A stretch of DNA of 41,662 bases from Branchiostoma floridae (taxonomy: Eukaryota > Chordata > Leptocardii > Amphioxiformes > Branchiostomatidae), in the NCBI RefSeq assembly GCF_000003815.2, contig NC_049988.1, positions 7,191,953 to 7,233,614 on the forward strand, written 5' to 3'. The notes beneath the pieces were generated by a model. It worked only from the letters and a program-made list of their open reading frames with translations. It was not told the DNA's origin and ran no database searches. A program made the position numbers and the translations under genes. This document shows positions 12,301 to 18,893 of the stretch, one piece after another. How positions within the stretch are numbered: the stretch's first letter is position 1; each line of letters starts with the position of its first letter.

Positions 12301-15300
12301 TTTCATTTTGATCATTTTGTATTTCCTGCCTTTTTTGTACCATTGATCCACAGTACAGGAAAGTCATAAACTTTAGGTAAAGGGTAAAATTGAAGTCAAA
12401 AGTAGTAAAAACAGACTGTCAAGGGTCTTTAAATGTGATTTTATTAGAAAAAATTTTTGGCACAATATTCCTGACTGGTGCAGCAAGCTAGAACATACCC
12501 CTGGCTGGAATATACCCACAGCAGGTTTATTCAGACCAGGGGTATCATTTTGCCAATGCTACATGTACGTACACTTCGGCATTTTAGATGGTGATGCTCA
12601 AAATTTGTCTCTCACGTTCTCAGGTCAGTGTTAAGATGAAGAACCTGGAAAACGGGAATGACTTCATGTGGGACCGCAACAAGTTCATCAACCGCAAGTA
12701 CCTGATGCAGGAGATGTACCAGAACTATGTGGAGGGGGACGCCAACTGGGATGTGGAGAAGGTATGGTGGGGGGGGGGGTGTTAAGGGGGGGCAGGCTAG
12801 CAGGAGATGTACCAGAACTATGTGGAGGGGGACGCCAACTGGGATGTGGAGAAGGTATGGGGGTTAAGGGGGGTAAGGCAAGGAGACAAAAATTTTAGTA
12901 CCTATACCAGGATGAATGGGGCATGAATGAACATTGAACAATAAATGTTATCTAGGCTTCAGGTATCTTATGCAGAGAACCTGTGCTTTCGAGAGATCTC
13001 AAAACAAAGATGCCCGTATGCAACTGTTTTCATCTTTTCTGGTGCTAAAGTTTCATTTTAGTGGAAGGAATATCATGCTTTCAGTAACAGAATAAGTCAA
13101 ATGCTTGTCTATTCAGGTACAGTATGGTACAATCTGTGCATTTCTTTGATCTCTGGTATTTTGCACCTGTATCGAAATGATTTTCATGGTACTGTAACTG
13201 GTGACCAGTACAGGGGTAAGAAAGAGTATTATGTAGTACTGCATGAGCATGCTGTGCTAGCTAAATCCTGTCAGTATAAATCCTTAAGTCAACTTTTTGC
13301 ATTTTGCGACTTGTAGTCGCAAAATGCCTTCTGGCCAGTGTAGTCGCCGTTGTGATGTGAGATGAACGGACCTGTTCAATCCATGCCAAACATTTGTATA
13401 CCTGTTAAAACAGGCATTTCTTCAACATGTTCGCACTAGCGCAGTGGTAAAGTTTACGCATTCTAAACCAATGCACCCGGTTCGAATCCGGGGAGGTAGA
13501 TTTTTTTCAACTTTTTTTTTTCTTTTTTTACATCCATTAAAATACTAATTTTTACATCCATTTGGCCACACCAATTTATTTCTTTGGTTAACGGATTCGC
13601 CGCTTCGTTTTTTTGCCGAATAGAAATAAAAATTAAAAAAAAAACTTTAAAATGCCCCGCAACAGAGCTCACTCCAAAACAGGCAATGTGTAGTGAAATT
13701 TGCTGCAGTTCACGCAAATTTTAACAGGTGGCGTCTAGATCTGCTGCAGTTCAGGCACATATGTGAATCTCTCCATGCGCCAATATCAGGTTTAGTTACT
13801 CTGTTCTATTTATATGACATTCTAATAACTAGAAAAAACGTTCACACACGCAAACATTGGCAAAATGCCAGCTTTTTTAAAAGCACTTGTTTGTTAAATT
13901 TTCAACTAGAAGTAGTAACTTTACATATATGCTCAGGTACAGCTACTGACAGTACAAATTTTAGATACTGTCTACCACAATGAAATGTTTTATGCCATAC
14001 AACAGTTTGCGAACACTGTTTTTTCTAGGTCTCTTACCATGTTATACTTTTCCTTAGGACAAGGACCCATTCTGGGAACCACCTGACACAGAGGTCCTGG
14101 TGGGGAGTGTACATGTCTACCTGCAGAGCCTGGCTTACCTGGTAGGTGGCACTGTACTATGCTAGAAATCACTGATGTCAATGACATAAAACTCAAGTAT
14201 TCAAGAATTCCGTTATCTTGGATCCCAGATTGCTTCATTGTCATTTTTCAGTTCCAAAGACAAACTTTTATGTGAAGGATTTGTATTTGAATAGTTCTTG
14301 AACAGTTCATTTTTGCATGGAGGAGAGATTGAAATATGCTGCATTTGCTTGCAAATGATGCCTTTCTAATAATGATCATTTCTTTACCAGGTTGAACTTG
14401 AGGAGAACTTGGCCATCACAGACTACCGTGGGGCGGAGAACGGTCACCTGACGGTGGAGATCGAACCGTGCGCCCAGGACGGCTCGCCTCTCGAGGACGA
14501 CTTTGTGGAAGACCCACAAGAACTGATCGGGTCTCCAATGCACTTCCAGCTCAAAGTACCACATGCCAGGGGGCTTCCTAATAAATATGTACAGGTAAGA
14601 TGCCAACGTTTCTTATCAGCTTTTTGTCTTTTGACTAGTGCAATAGACCGAAACGCCTTGATGAAACGTCCAACTCCTGGAAGACAGGGAACAACGGACA
14701 CTTAACCAGATAGTGAGTGAGATCTCATGCCTTGCAGTAGGTTTGACTGACAGCTGTCAAAGACAGTGCAAGCCTCTTCTACAGTAGCAATATTAGATTT
14801 CACCAAATTTTAAAAGGTAACTCAAGGAAAGGTAGTCCCATAGCCATTTTGAGGCTGTATGAGCAGTGGGTTGTTATCCAGTGTTTAGGGCATGGTATTG
14901 CAAGGCAGAGCCCAACCCTCTCCTTTCACTGTGTTATACCTCTCCAACTGAAGTCAGGTACTCATTTTTTACACCAGGGTAGGTTACATGTAAGTGCCTT
15001 TCTGGGCCAAACACCCTGTATGAACATCTAATTTTACCTAGCTAACAAATCAACAAATGTTTAAAAAATGTTACTTTGGGGCATACAACTTTAAGTGATC
15101 ATGACCAAAAGATTCACTTATGCTCAAGGGTGTTTGAATTCTTTGTTTACAGCAAGAAAGTATTCAATTTCATTGAAAGATTAGTGTCCCTGTCCTTGGT
15201 GCTGAATGTCGTATTCATAGAGAATTCACTGTGGATGCTCACTACCAGTAATGAACACAGTGATTGACATCTGTCTATTTGTGTTTCAGAGCTGTTTGAA

Positions 15301-18300
15301 GTGCCAATAATGAACACAATCCAAACTATGATGGTTGACATGTGTCTATCCATGTTTCAGAGCTGTGTAAAGTACAAATTTTATCAGTAATGAACAGTGT
15401 ATTAAAGTGATTGATGATGATTGACATCTGCCAATCTCTGTTTCAGTTGTGTGAAGTACAAGTTTAACCAGTAATGAGTGCAGTCTTAAGTGATTGATGA
15501 TGATTGACATGTGTCTGTCCCTGTTTCAGAGCTGTGTGAAATACAAGTTTTACCTGGATGAGAAGAGCACCAACACCAACTGGATCGCAGGTGTCAATCC
15601 AAACTTCCAACACACCAAGCAGTTCTCCTATAGTCCTGTCACTAAACAGGTACAGAACATCAGATTCTGATTTTAGAGATTAGTACACAACACAAGAAGC
15701 AGTTCTCTTACAGTCCTGTCAGATCCAAAACACAGCCTATGATCTTTAAGATTGTATGTAATACATACTGTACTTGAAATTTGAAAGCTTTGGTGTATAG
15801 GGTGCTCATGCCCATTTCTATAATCCCTGGGCATGTGTTGTATACTTCTTTTCATAAGTACTGAGTGCTAAGCAGAGTAAGCAGCATGTGCTGTTTTAAT
15901 GTCTCTGATATGATCAGGGCAATATTAGAACTTAGACCGCCAAGAAAAAGGTTCTCTATCTATAGATTATGTAAGTTTGAAGATAGTCAATTTGTAAAAA
16001 CAAAAGTGCCAAATGTGTCATAGTAATTAGTATCCTACTGGAAACCAACATCAGATTTCAAGTGGATATTATACATAAAATGCGAGGACTATCAGAAGAA
16101 CAACATACTTGTCGTCATAAGTCTCTCAACACATCCACATAGAATCACCAGGGCACTCCAGCCATTACTAAACAGAGATGGTGGTCATCATAGACTTCCT
16201 GGCACTTTTGACCAACACTGCAAGATCACAAGTATCTAAATCTCTTGCGAGTTTACATTCTGAAGTGATTGGTCATCAGTATATTGATCCTGAAGAAGGC
16301 AACAGTGGTCATTGAAGATTTGATACAAGTTGACGTGTGTATTATGTTGGAAGAAAGCTAAGCATTGTACTATCTTTCTTTCTTTGTGCAGTTTGTGGAG
16401 TACCTGAACACCCAGCCCCTGATCCTGGAGGTGTGGGGGAAACAGACGTCAGCGGCTGACAAACAGCGGGCAAACATGTCCACCAAACAGATGGTCGCCA
16501 TGGAGAAGGGTGGGCTGAACCTCAACGAGCAAAACCGCATGGCGCAGAAACGGGTAACCACGCAGGTGGGGAACATGACTGAGATTAAATCTTAAGCCTC
16601 GAGAGTAAATCGGCAAAAATCAGGAAATTAAATGTACAACCTTATTGTATTAACAACAATTCTCCATAGAATCTTTGGGTATTTCAACTTTATCCGTGTG
16701 GTAACCTGCACCTATTGTTGTTTTTGAACAGATGGCATGTAGGGATATGAAGTCGACAGACGGTGATTATAATTTGAAACCACTGTCTGTTGACTTGATA
16801 TCCCTAAATATCGTGTCTTCATGGACGGTGGTTTCAAATTGCAATATTTCCAACTCTTAGCATTGCAGCTTAATTAAGACCACCATCTGAAGACTGGATA
16901 TCCCTAGATACCGTTTTTTTTCAAAAGCAGTGGATATAGGTATATCCCCCGTATAAAGGTGACCATGCGTTATATGTTTTTTCATGACTTCATATTCACC
17001 TCCATCTATACCAGGATGATGAGGAGAAACAGAAGCTGACCCAGGAAGTCAGCCTCATGAAGAAGATGAATGAGAAAATGGACAAGAAACTGGTGAGACT
17101 GTCATTTGTTTGACTGTCTGTTTTTTTCTTAAATGTCATAATTCAGGTCATGTCACCAGGTAACTGAATCAATATTACCTTACCTTAGACCCCTGCCCCC
17201 ACGACGGTGGAGTGACGCCCACCGAGCCTCACGGCTAATCTGTCTAAAGGTGCCAAAAAACACCTACGGATTTGGTGTTGCCAGTGTGTCAACATCTGCA
17301 CACTTGCCACTGAGACCCGTGATTTTTTTTTTTTTTTTTTTAGACCTTAGACCCTCCCGCAACACTGTTGCATTGGTCGACTCGTCGAGCATACTTTCTC
17401 CAAAGGTTGCAGTCTTGAGCAGCTACTGCCATGCTTCCCATGCTGTTTAGACCCATTTTCCTTCCATCATCTAAGACTGTACGTCTTAGTGTAGTTTTTG
17501 GCCTGCCCCTGGGGCGGGTGCCCCTAGAAGCCCGTGACATAGCTGTTTTTGTTGTTCTTCTGTCGGAAAGGCGCCATACATGCCCAACAAATCTCAATCT
17601 TCTTTTTCTGACTGTCTCACTGGCTAAAGGCACCTTAGCTCTTTGCATGAGCTCCTCGTTTGTGACGTGGTCACGCCAGGAGATGCCTAGGATTGTCCTA
17701 AGGCATTTACCTTGGAAGGTATCGAGTGATTTTGTTATCTGAATCAACATAGCCTTATATTTAGGAAAATTCATCCGGTATACAATCTGTGCTTTATTTC
17801 GTTTCATGGATCAACATTGATTGACAACATGTACATTCTATCAAGTATTTTTAAGTACCAGTTTGTCTGATCTCATATCCCCTCCTGCCTTATAGATGAT
17901 GATACAGAAACTGGTGGATGAAGCAAAAGCTGCTGATTCCAGCACTCTTCAGGTCAGTGCTACACCTCTTCATTTGGAGTTAGTCAGTTAACAAATTTGT
18001 AAATAGTTACCAAGGCAATGTCAACACTTTCTACCGTTAAGTAAGCAGCTAATTGGTACATAAAATGTATTCTCTTTTGCTTTTCTTCATATTTGCACTA
18101 CCAGGGCTCAAAAGTCGAGTCGAAATACTTTTTTCTGCATACCTGCACTGATGCAGGTAACATTGAAAATTACCTGCACCAGACAAATTTCACCTGCACC
18201 ACTCTGAATTTAGGAAGTATGGATCATACTAAAATTGTTCAGGAATCATTGCTATTTTTTTTCTTTTATACTTTATACATGTAGGTGGTAACAGCCAATG

Positions 18301-18893
18301 CAGCTAAGAACAATCCACGTGCACCTACATCATAGATTCATAGGACATTTACCACTGTATGTATAAAACCCAGTCCATGGACCTGTGCAGGTTAGGTGCA
18401 GGTAGACCCCAGAAATACCTGCACAGCTCCAATTTTACCTGTACTAACCTGCATACACAGGTGATATTTTGAGCCCTGACTACTGATAGGGGCTTTTAGA
18501 AACTGATGTGAGAACATGAGATAGTTAGAATCTATAAACAATATATTTGATGCACTTTGCTTTATGGGATAAATTTTATGCCTCATGAACCTCACTCTGC
18601 TACATCTTTCAACCAATCAGGTGGAGGATGTGGACGCCATCTTAAGCGGAAACTTCTCTCGCAAGTTCAAGGGCACATCGGGTGTTGTCAAGGAGATTAA
18701 GAAATACGAGAAGAAGAAGTCCTTACCCAACATCAACCCCGCCCCGGCCCCCACCCCCAGCACCAACGGACCAGCTTCCTCCAATGGTCCAGCTGGAGGG
18801 AGTGCCCCGCCTGGCAACCAGGCTGCTAAGAGTGCCCCGCCTAGCAACAAGGCTGGGGATATGAACAAGAGTACTGCATGCACTGTGCAGTGA
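224..18893 (+). CDS. KIF28: Kinesin-3 family protein, KIF28/KLP-6 type (C-terminal ~620 residues, 14 exons)
   Basis: Joined coding exons by my reading: 224-339, 920-1034, 1299-1362, 1788-1928, 2385-2548, 11638-11786, 12624-12761, 14058-14141, 14391-14594, 15530-15649, 16392-16565, 17015-17092, 17896-17952, 18621-18893. Every junction has GT-AG ends and the intron phases agree throughout, giving one open frame to the TGA at 18891. The order is coiled coil, FHA domain, KIF1B/C2-like stalk region, second short coiled coil and a Pro/Ala/Ser-rich tail ending CTVQ. This is the kinesin-3 plan, and KIF28 (KLP-6 in nematodes, a ciliary kinesin) fits best because the protein ends soon after the C2-like block, with no PH or CAP-Gly domain. 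The motor domain must lie upstream of the window. Family call is from recognised motifs; the KIF28 choice over KIF1/KIF13 is likely but not certain. Confidence 0.82.
575..790. repeat. Imperfect (GT)n microsatellite tract
   Basis: GTGTGTGT runs, interrupted variants and a duplicated phrase (TAGGTGTGGGTAAGTGTGTG at about 597 and 622) fill most of this stretch of the intron between exons 224-339 and 920-1034. No coding signal is seen. Confidence 0.7.
920..2548 (+). CDS. KIF28: Kinesin exons 920-1034, 1299-1362, 1788-1928, 2385-2548: FHA domain
   Basis: These four exons encode an FHA (forkhead-associated) fold. Landmarks are PHFWNLNEDPSLTGMVVHFV leading in, the G-N-T-R-V-G turn, IQAEHALV with the conserved His, VNGKPLTTEDGEEELHHNDR with the conserved Asn-Gly, then VMFGSNHLYVFHHP. 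In kinesin-3 motors FHA takes part in dimer formation and autoinhibition. Splice phases are 1, 2, 2 and 1 at the four 3' ends. The last exon ends in an acidic/Lys-rich linker before the very large LINE-bearing intron. Confidence 0.8.
2020..2340. repeat. Degraded relative of the hairpin MITE at 21158-21292, with extra sequence
   Basis: Within the intron 1929-2384, bases about 2028-2107 match an arm of the 21158-21292 element (CCAACACAAAAATTGGACT, then a Ser-free non-coding stretch containing CAGTCTTTGTCAAGGAATG, which is the inverse of that element's inner arm). The following 230 bases contain a short inverted pair CCACTGCTT / AAGCAGTGG (2108-2116, 2150-2158) of unknown origin. Boundaries are not resolved. 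Confidence 0.4.
2644..2986. mobile_element. Non-autonomous hAT-like DNA transposon, 343 bp, 8-bp target duplication
   Basis: Ends are CAGGGCTCTAGGCAGC at the left and the near-inverse GCTGGCTAGAGCCCTG at the right. They are flanked by a perfect 8-bp duplication CCTTAGAC (2636-2643 and 2987-2994). CAGGG ends with 8-bp duplications are typical of the hAT superfamily. The inside holds CCGTCAA/TTGACGG palindromes and no transposase ORF, so it would depend on a transposase supplied elsewhere. Confidence 0.8.
3394..3406 (+). promoter_or_regulatory. YY1-like motif at the 5' end of the LINE
   Basis: CAAGATGGCGGCC fits the YY1 consensus (AAGATGGCGGC) and lies within about 6-18 bases of the inferred element start. 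Human L1 also has a YY1 site near its first bases, where it helps place the transcription start. A second AAGATGGCGGC is at 3620-3630 inside ORF1. Function here is inferred from the motif and its position. Confidence 0.5.
3530..4411 (+). CDS. LINE ORF1 protein (RNA-binding chaperone, L1 ORF1p-like), 293 aa
   Basis: A basic N-terminus (residues 1-35, MGKRTRRSRG) is followed by a long Leu/Glu/Arg heptad helix (about 45-142), which would form the coiled-coil trimer in L1 ORF1 proteins. An RRM-type fold begins ADIIIRGLPCNKE (about 144-225), with LLVRLLNFHDRDQILREGRK matching the family's conserved strand-helix. The C-terminal domain has YEHLPPPLQAARASL, equivalent to the segment after the RRM in L1 ORF1p. 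It would bind LINE RNA and act as a nucleic-acid chaperone in the RNP. The frame is intact; the start is the first ATG of the open frame, just after an in-element GTTGA. Confidence 0.85.
   Translation: MGKRTRRSRGSSSTEEGSPNLKRCPPPKTPKMAACTGSDELQSLSPELQTLAHLILKQSQKQQETLLGQFQDVGEKLSGQIRALDNKVQGLSADLTSLRERVGANEHAAEFQSEEIQDLRRALDEERRARLKADLLAERYSRKADIIIRGLPCNKEEDSQQVFAVFLSEKLHLAPVPFAAAHRLSRPTKTRPNPPLLVRLLNFHDRDQILREGRKLRGNKEGLAVYEHLPPPLQAARASLVPDRDAEAAKAKGTDTRVSIWVPPKATYAVLLVNGQEKKRADAIDLMLSTKNT
4412..5709 (+). other. Long spacer between LINE ORF1 and ORF2 with degenerate repeated dyads
   Basis: 1,298 bases without a convincing gene; human L1 has only 63. It is AT-rich and has a recurring phrase: GATCATGTTAT, then a T-rich stretch ending TTTGAG, then an inverted dyad such as GAATCGGCCCGATTC. 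Dyads lie near 4758, 4925, 5078, 5202 and 5332. A short open frame at 5472-5729 overlaps the ORF2 start, but its composition looks non-coding. How ORF2 is translated across such a spacer is unclear; an internal promoter or internal entry is possible. Confidence 0.6.
5710..9504 (+). CDS. LINE ORF2 protein: APE-type endonuclease and reverse transcriptase, 1264 aa
   Basis: The N-terminal APE-like endonuclease (about 1-235) shows the expected residues: Asn14 in YNCNSLG, Glu41 in LQEAH, Tyr113 in NIYAPN, Asp145 and Asn147 in GDFN, Asp207 in RIDYF and SDH at 230-232. The reverse transcriptase spans about 460-760, with NWRPVTLLNCD, GFMKGRSI, FCADFEKAFDKI, GVRQGCPISPYLF and the catalytic FADD at 708-711. 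A C-terminal Cys-His knuckle CX2CX8HX4C lies at C1146, C1149, H1158 and C1163. The protein would nick DNA and copy the LINE RNA in place. All catalytic motifs are intact with no stop, so it may be active. RT wording resembles the Tx1/L1 group. Confidence 0.93.
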   Translation: MVLPKLKICSYNCNSLGDHRKRNQIFTWLKDKSYDIYCLQEAHSTPLNEERWKSDWGGPILFNHGLSNSRGVLILFKKNLIFTVHQTQNDNSGRWMLLDLTIDLFRFSLANIYAPNTDNPSFFVDLENNVQSLTSSGLHTIIVGDFNTALNSNLDRAGHQTSNYHPNCLQAINSLCANLDLVDIYRYHHPTAVRYTWRRRLQASRIDYFLTSFSLTPSIENVKIEDSLRSDHSLISISLLLSTTPKGPGFWRLNCDLLSDQLFVKETSKFITEFFLFNEGSANPHIVWEAFKCTVRGHLIKFSSWKFKQNRNTEILLIDEIKRLQEELDSSPDDDIFDQLQGKKQELEIVYQTKSNNLIMNKRAKWMEQGEKCTKFFMNLNGRGHVRKNMTKLVKPDSSVVIDPEEILRQQTKFYADLYTFKDPPMSLDSDVFLPFFPQPPPVSLFDSQRDSCEGFITEVELKKAIESFSVGKSPGLDGLPIEFYRVFFQSLKQPLLASFNHSFQVGCLSDTQKTGLITLLLKQDSTGKDKEPSHIKNWRPVTLLNCDNRILSKCLALRMKNVISSLVSYDQTGFMKGRSISDTIRRLLEIIEYYDRNEMPGLIFCADFEKAFDKIRHDFIFKVLKYFGFGDSFITWIKVLYKDTFSKIINNGYISESFALNRGVRQGCPISPYLFVLGVELLAMKIRSNIEIQGLTTYGLETKLLQFADDSNFPLVPKLGTLYALVKDIEVFSTLSGLVPNFDKCMIVRIGSLRDTNFFIPCLLPLQWTDGPVDILGIHIPKYLSDIVALNFDRKESKIDKLLNPWKGKLLSLLGKVTLINSLIVSQFIFLFQSLPSPPPSFFERFEKKIFKFLWSGGPERVKRKTVYNLYEYGGLKLRNLQAVDLTLKASWVPKLYHNDKWFCSKLLLCSSVLFTTNVFPFSQLTLRDFEIVMKEKAQISQFFRHVIQAWLKFQLRPPETAQEVKQQPICLNSHIRISGKPCFLMSLYNRGVVFVNDILDSQNKLLTFQDLLLKFGDTCAEFKYNQIISAIPSNWKHLLRQVSPELRVCVPACRNINWLQFPNINKHLYSFFMSDARLWDISDRIQYSWGEYLNTPIQWKIVYSLPYKVTIDSQLRMFQYKLLFKFLTTNKILHRWGVIDTSLCSYCTEEEESDIHLFWDCRIVTKFWIQVQDWYFKHTGNYLHLTLFNVLFGIISDRVPALSNFVILLGKHFIFKYRNRRLSLESFISYMSYYFKLENIIARRLNKTKKHIGKWGKLIGYI
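9681..9712 (+). terminator. LINE polyadenylation signal and A tail
   Basis: AATAAA at 9681-9686 is followed by an A-rich run up to about 9712, which merges with the first bases of the downstream target duplication. This marks the 3' end of the retrotransposed RNA. Confidence 0.8.
9725..11236. other. Intron sequence without a recognised gene; one perfect hairpin
   Basis: Rest of the large kinesin intron downstream of the LINE. No coding exon is supported. The only clear structure is a hairpin at 10907-10968: arms ATACGCCAAAAATAGTTACTC and its inverse, about 23 bases each, around a short loop. It may be a small foldback element or the end of a dispersed repeat. Confidence 0.5.
11245..11597. 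mobile_element. Non-autonomous TIR element, copy 1 (5-bp duplication ATATG)
   Basis: Ends are CAGGGCTCGAAATACT and GGTATTTTGAGCCCTG, with ATATG on both sides (11240-11244 and 11598-11602). Beneath the ends are several ACCTGCA / TGCAGGT motifs in both directions, looking like subterminal transposase sites. There is no ORF. A second copy is at 18102-18478 in another intron of the same gene. CAGGG ends suggest hAT; the 5-bp duplication is shorter than the usual 8 but occurs in some hAT lineages. Confidence 0.78.
11638..12761 (+). CDS. KIF28: Kinesin exons 11638-11786 and 12624-12761: post-FHA linker
   Basis: The first exon reads EMLLQEDLIAMMPMVNEANA followed by a segment with FEIALVSPQARG. The second reads VSVKMKNLENGNDFMWDRNK followed by KYLMQEMYQNYVEGDANWDVEK. 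This matches the segment of kinesin-3 proteins between FHA and the KIF1B domain, where W-x-x-x-K-F motifs and an acidic helix are usual. Boundaries are TTGTGTCCAG / GAG-GTAAGT and CTCAG / AAG-GTATGG. The last 51 coding bases of the second exon are repeated in the following intron. Confidence 0.75.
11918..12109. mobile_element. 192-bp MITE with CTGTAAATG ends and TA duplication
   Basis: Inverted ends CTGTAAATG / CATTTACAG are flanked by TA on both sides (11916-11917, 12110-12111). The inside is rich in TTCGCGGT / ACCGCGAA words in both orientations. The TA duplication fits the Tc1/mariner superfamily. It has no ORF. It lies in the intron between exons 11638-11786 and 12624-12761. Confidence 0.65.
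12804..12854 (+). repeat. 51-bp in-frame copy of the end of the preceding kinesin exon, with its donor
   Basis: Bases 12804-12854 repeat 12711-12761 (17 codons, EMYQNYVEGDANWDVEK) followed by the same GTATGG donor, 93 bp downstream. CTAGCAG just upstream supplies an AG in the right phase, but the preceding tract is G-rich rather than pyrimidine-rich, so use as an exon is doubtful. It is probably a recent tandem duplication across the exon-intron border. Confidence 0.75.
13432..13500 (+). other. tRNA-like sequence (pseudogene or SINE head)
   Basis: It has an A-box-like TAGCGCAGTGGT and a perfect B box GGTTCGAATCC. Anticodon-arm GCATT/AATGC and T-arm CCCGG/CCGGG stems pair fully, and the anticodon would read AAA. 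The acceptor stem does not pair and the variable region is only one base, so it is not a functional tRNA. T-rich sequence follows. Most likely a tRNA-derived SINE head or degraded tRNA copy in the kinesin intron. Confidence 0.55.
14058..16565 (+). CDS. KIF28: Kinesin exons 14058-14141, 14391-14594, 15530-15649, 16392-16565: KIF1B and C2-like region
   Basis: The block starts DPFWEPPDTEVLVGSVHVYL, the kinesin-3 signature of the KIF1B domain (a Phe-Trp-Glu-Pro entry and a Val-x-x-Tyr-Leu strand). It continues with a strand pair ending HLTVEIEPC and then a C2/DUF3694-like fold: PMHFQLKVPHARGLPNKYVQ, SCVKYKFYLDE, FQHTKQFSYSPVTKQFVEYL and PLILEVWGKQ. In other kinesin-3 motors this region links to cargo or autoinhibition. 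The last exon has two in-frame donors 12 bases apart (after 16553 and after 16565), both phase 0, so isoforms with or without VTTQ are possible. Confidence 0.78.
14837..15030 (-). repeat. SINE-like dispersed repeat, copy 1
   Basis: It shares phrases with 29896-30140 (GTTGTATCCA..GTGT.TAGGGCA, ..GAGCCCA.CCCTCTCC, AAGTCAGGTACCCATTTTTACACC, AAGTGCCTTTC). The orientation is taken from the tRNA-like head seen in the fuller copies. Located in the intron between exons 14391-14594 and 15530-15649. Confidence 0.55.
15255..15555 (+). repeat. Four tandem copies of a 3' splice site and the first bases of a kinesin exon
   Basis: The phrase TGTTTCAG followed by AGCTGTGTGAA-like bases occurs near 15283, 15353, 15441 and 15523. 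The last is the true acceptor of exon 15530-15649. Each upstream copy keeps a pyrimidine tract, CAG and about 20-30 bases similar to the exon start (GTGTGAAGTACAAGTTT), then diverges into stops. Upstream TGATTGATGATGATTGACAT is repeated too. It is an acceptor-bearing minisatellite of about 70-90-bp period. Confidence 0.7.
15685..15725 (+). repeat. Decayed copy of the 3' end of kinesin exon 15530-15649
   Basis: GAAGCAGTTCTCTTACAGTCCTGTCA matches the exon segment CAAGCAGTTCTCCTATAGTCCTGTCA (about 15617-15642), about 72 bases downstream in the intron. The donor region is not preserved, so it is a relic. Confidence 0.6.
16735..16985. repeat. Inverted-repeat-rich dispersed element, copy 1
   Basis: TAGGGATATGAAGTCGACAGACGGTG is answered by CACTGTCTGTTGACTTGATATCCCTA, forming an imperfect hairpin (about 16740-16806). 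A second pair continues to about 16910, followed by GGTATATCCCCCGTATAAAGGTGA. The end phrase resembles 38390-38440 in the beta-galactosidase gene, so it is a repeat family. No ORF seen. Confidence 0.5.
17015..18893 (+). CDS. KIF28: Kinesin exons 17015-17092, 17896-17952, 18621-18893: short coiled coil and CaaX-like tail
   Basis: The first two exons encode a short helix (QEVSLMKKMNEKMDKKLMMI). The final exon encodes VEDVDAILSGNFSRKFKG, a Lys-rich patch (KKYEKKKSLPN) and a low-complexity tail of Pro, Ala, Ser, Asn and Gly with two imperfect copies of SAPP(G/S)N(Q/K)A. The protein ends KSTACTVQ. The final four residues fit a CaaX box with Gln last, a type favoured by farnesyltransferase. The stop is TGA at 18891-18893, followed by an A-run. 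Confidence 0.8.
17322..17807 (-). mobile_element. 5'-truncated non-LTR retrotransposon, 3' end of its reverse-transcriptase ORF
   Basis: The minus strand encodes 155 residues. Motifs LDTFQGKCLRTILGISWRDH, VTNEELMQRAKVP, RKRRLRFVGHVWRL and RGRPKTTLRRTV are the usual C-terminal region after the RT domain in RTE/Jockey-like LINEs. The ORF ends at 17340 within GGTCTAAGGTCTAA and runs straight into an A tail (T-run on the plus strand, 17322-17341). There is no RT core, so it is a dead fragment. Another GTCTAAGGTAAGG phrase at 17175-17190 may be the 3' end of a second copy. Confidence 0.72.
18102..18478. mobile_element. Non-autonomous TIR element, copy 2 (5-bp duplication ACTAC)
   Basis: Same family and orientation as 11245-11597: ends CAGGGCTCAAAAG and ATATTTTGAGCCCTG, the shared internal phrase AGGAAGTATGGATCATACTA and subterminal ACCTGCA motifs. 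It is flanked by ACTAC (18097-18101, 18479-18483). The different 5-bp duplications at the two sites confirm that duplications in this family are 5 bp. Confidence 0.78.

Noticed and set aside
13432-13500. Functional tRNA-Phe(AAA)
   Set aside because: The acceptor stem does not pair, the variable loop is one base and the anticodon is not used for Phe in animals; kept as a tRNA-like relic.
17431-17742. Plus-strand 103-codon frame
   Set aside because: Antisense to the clear reverse-transcriptase C-terminal fragment.
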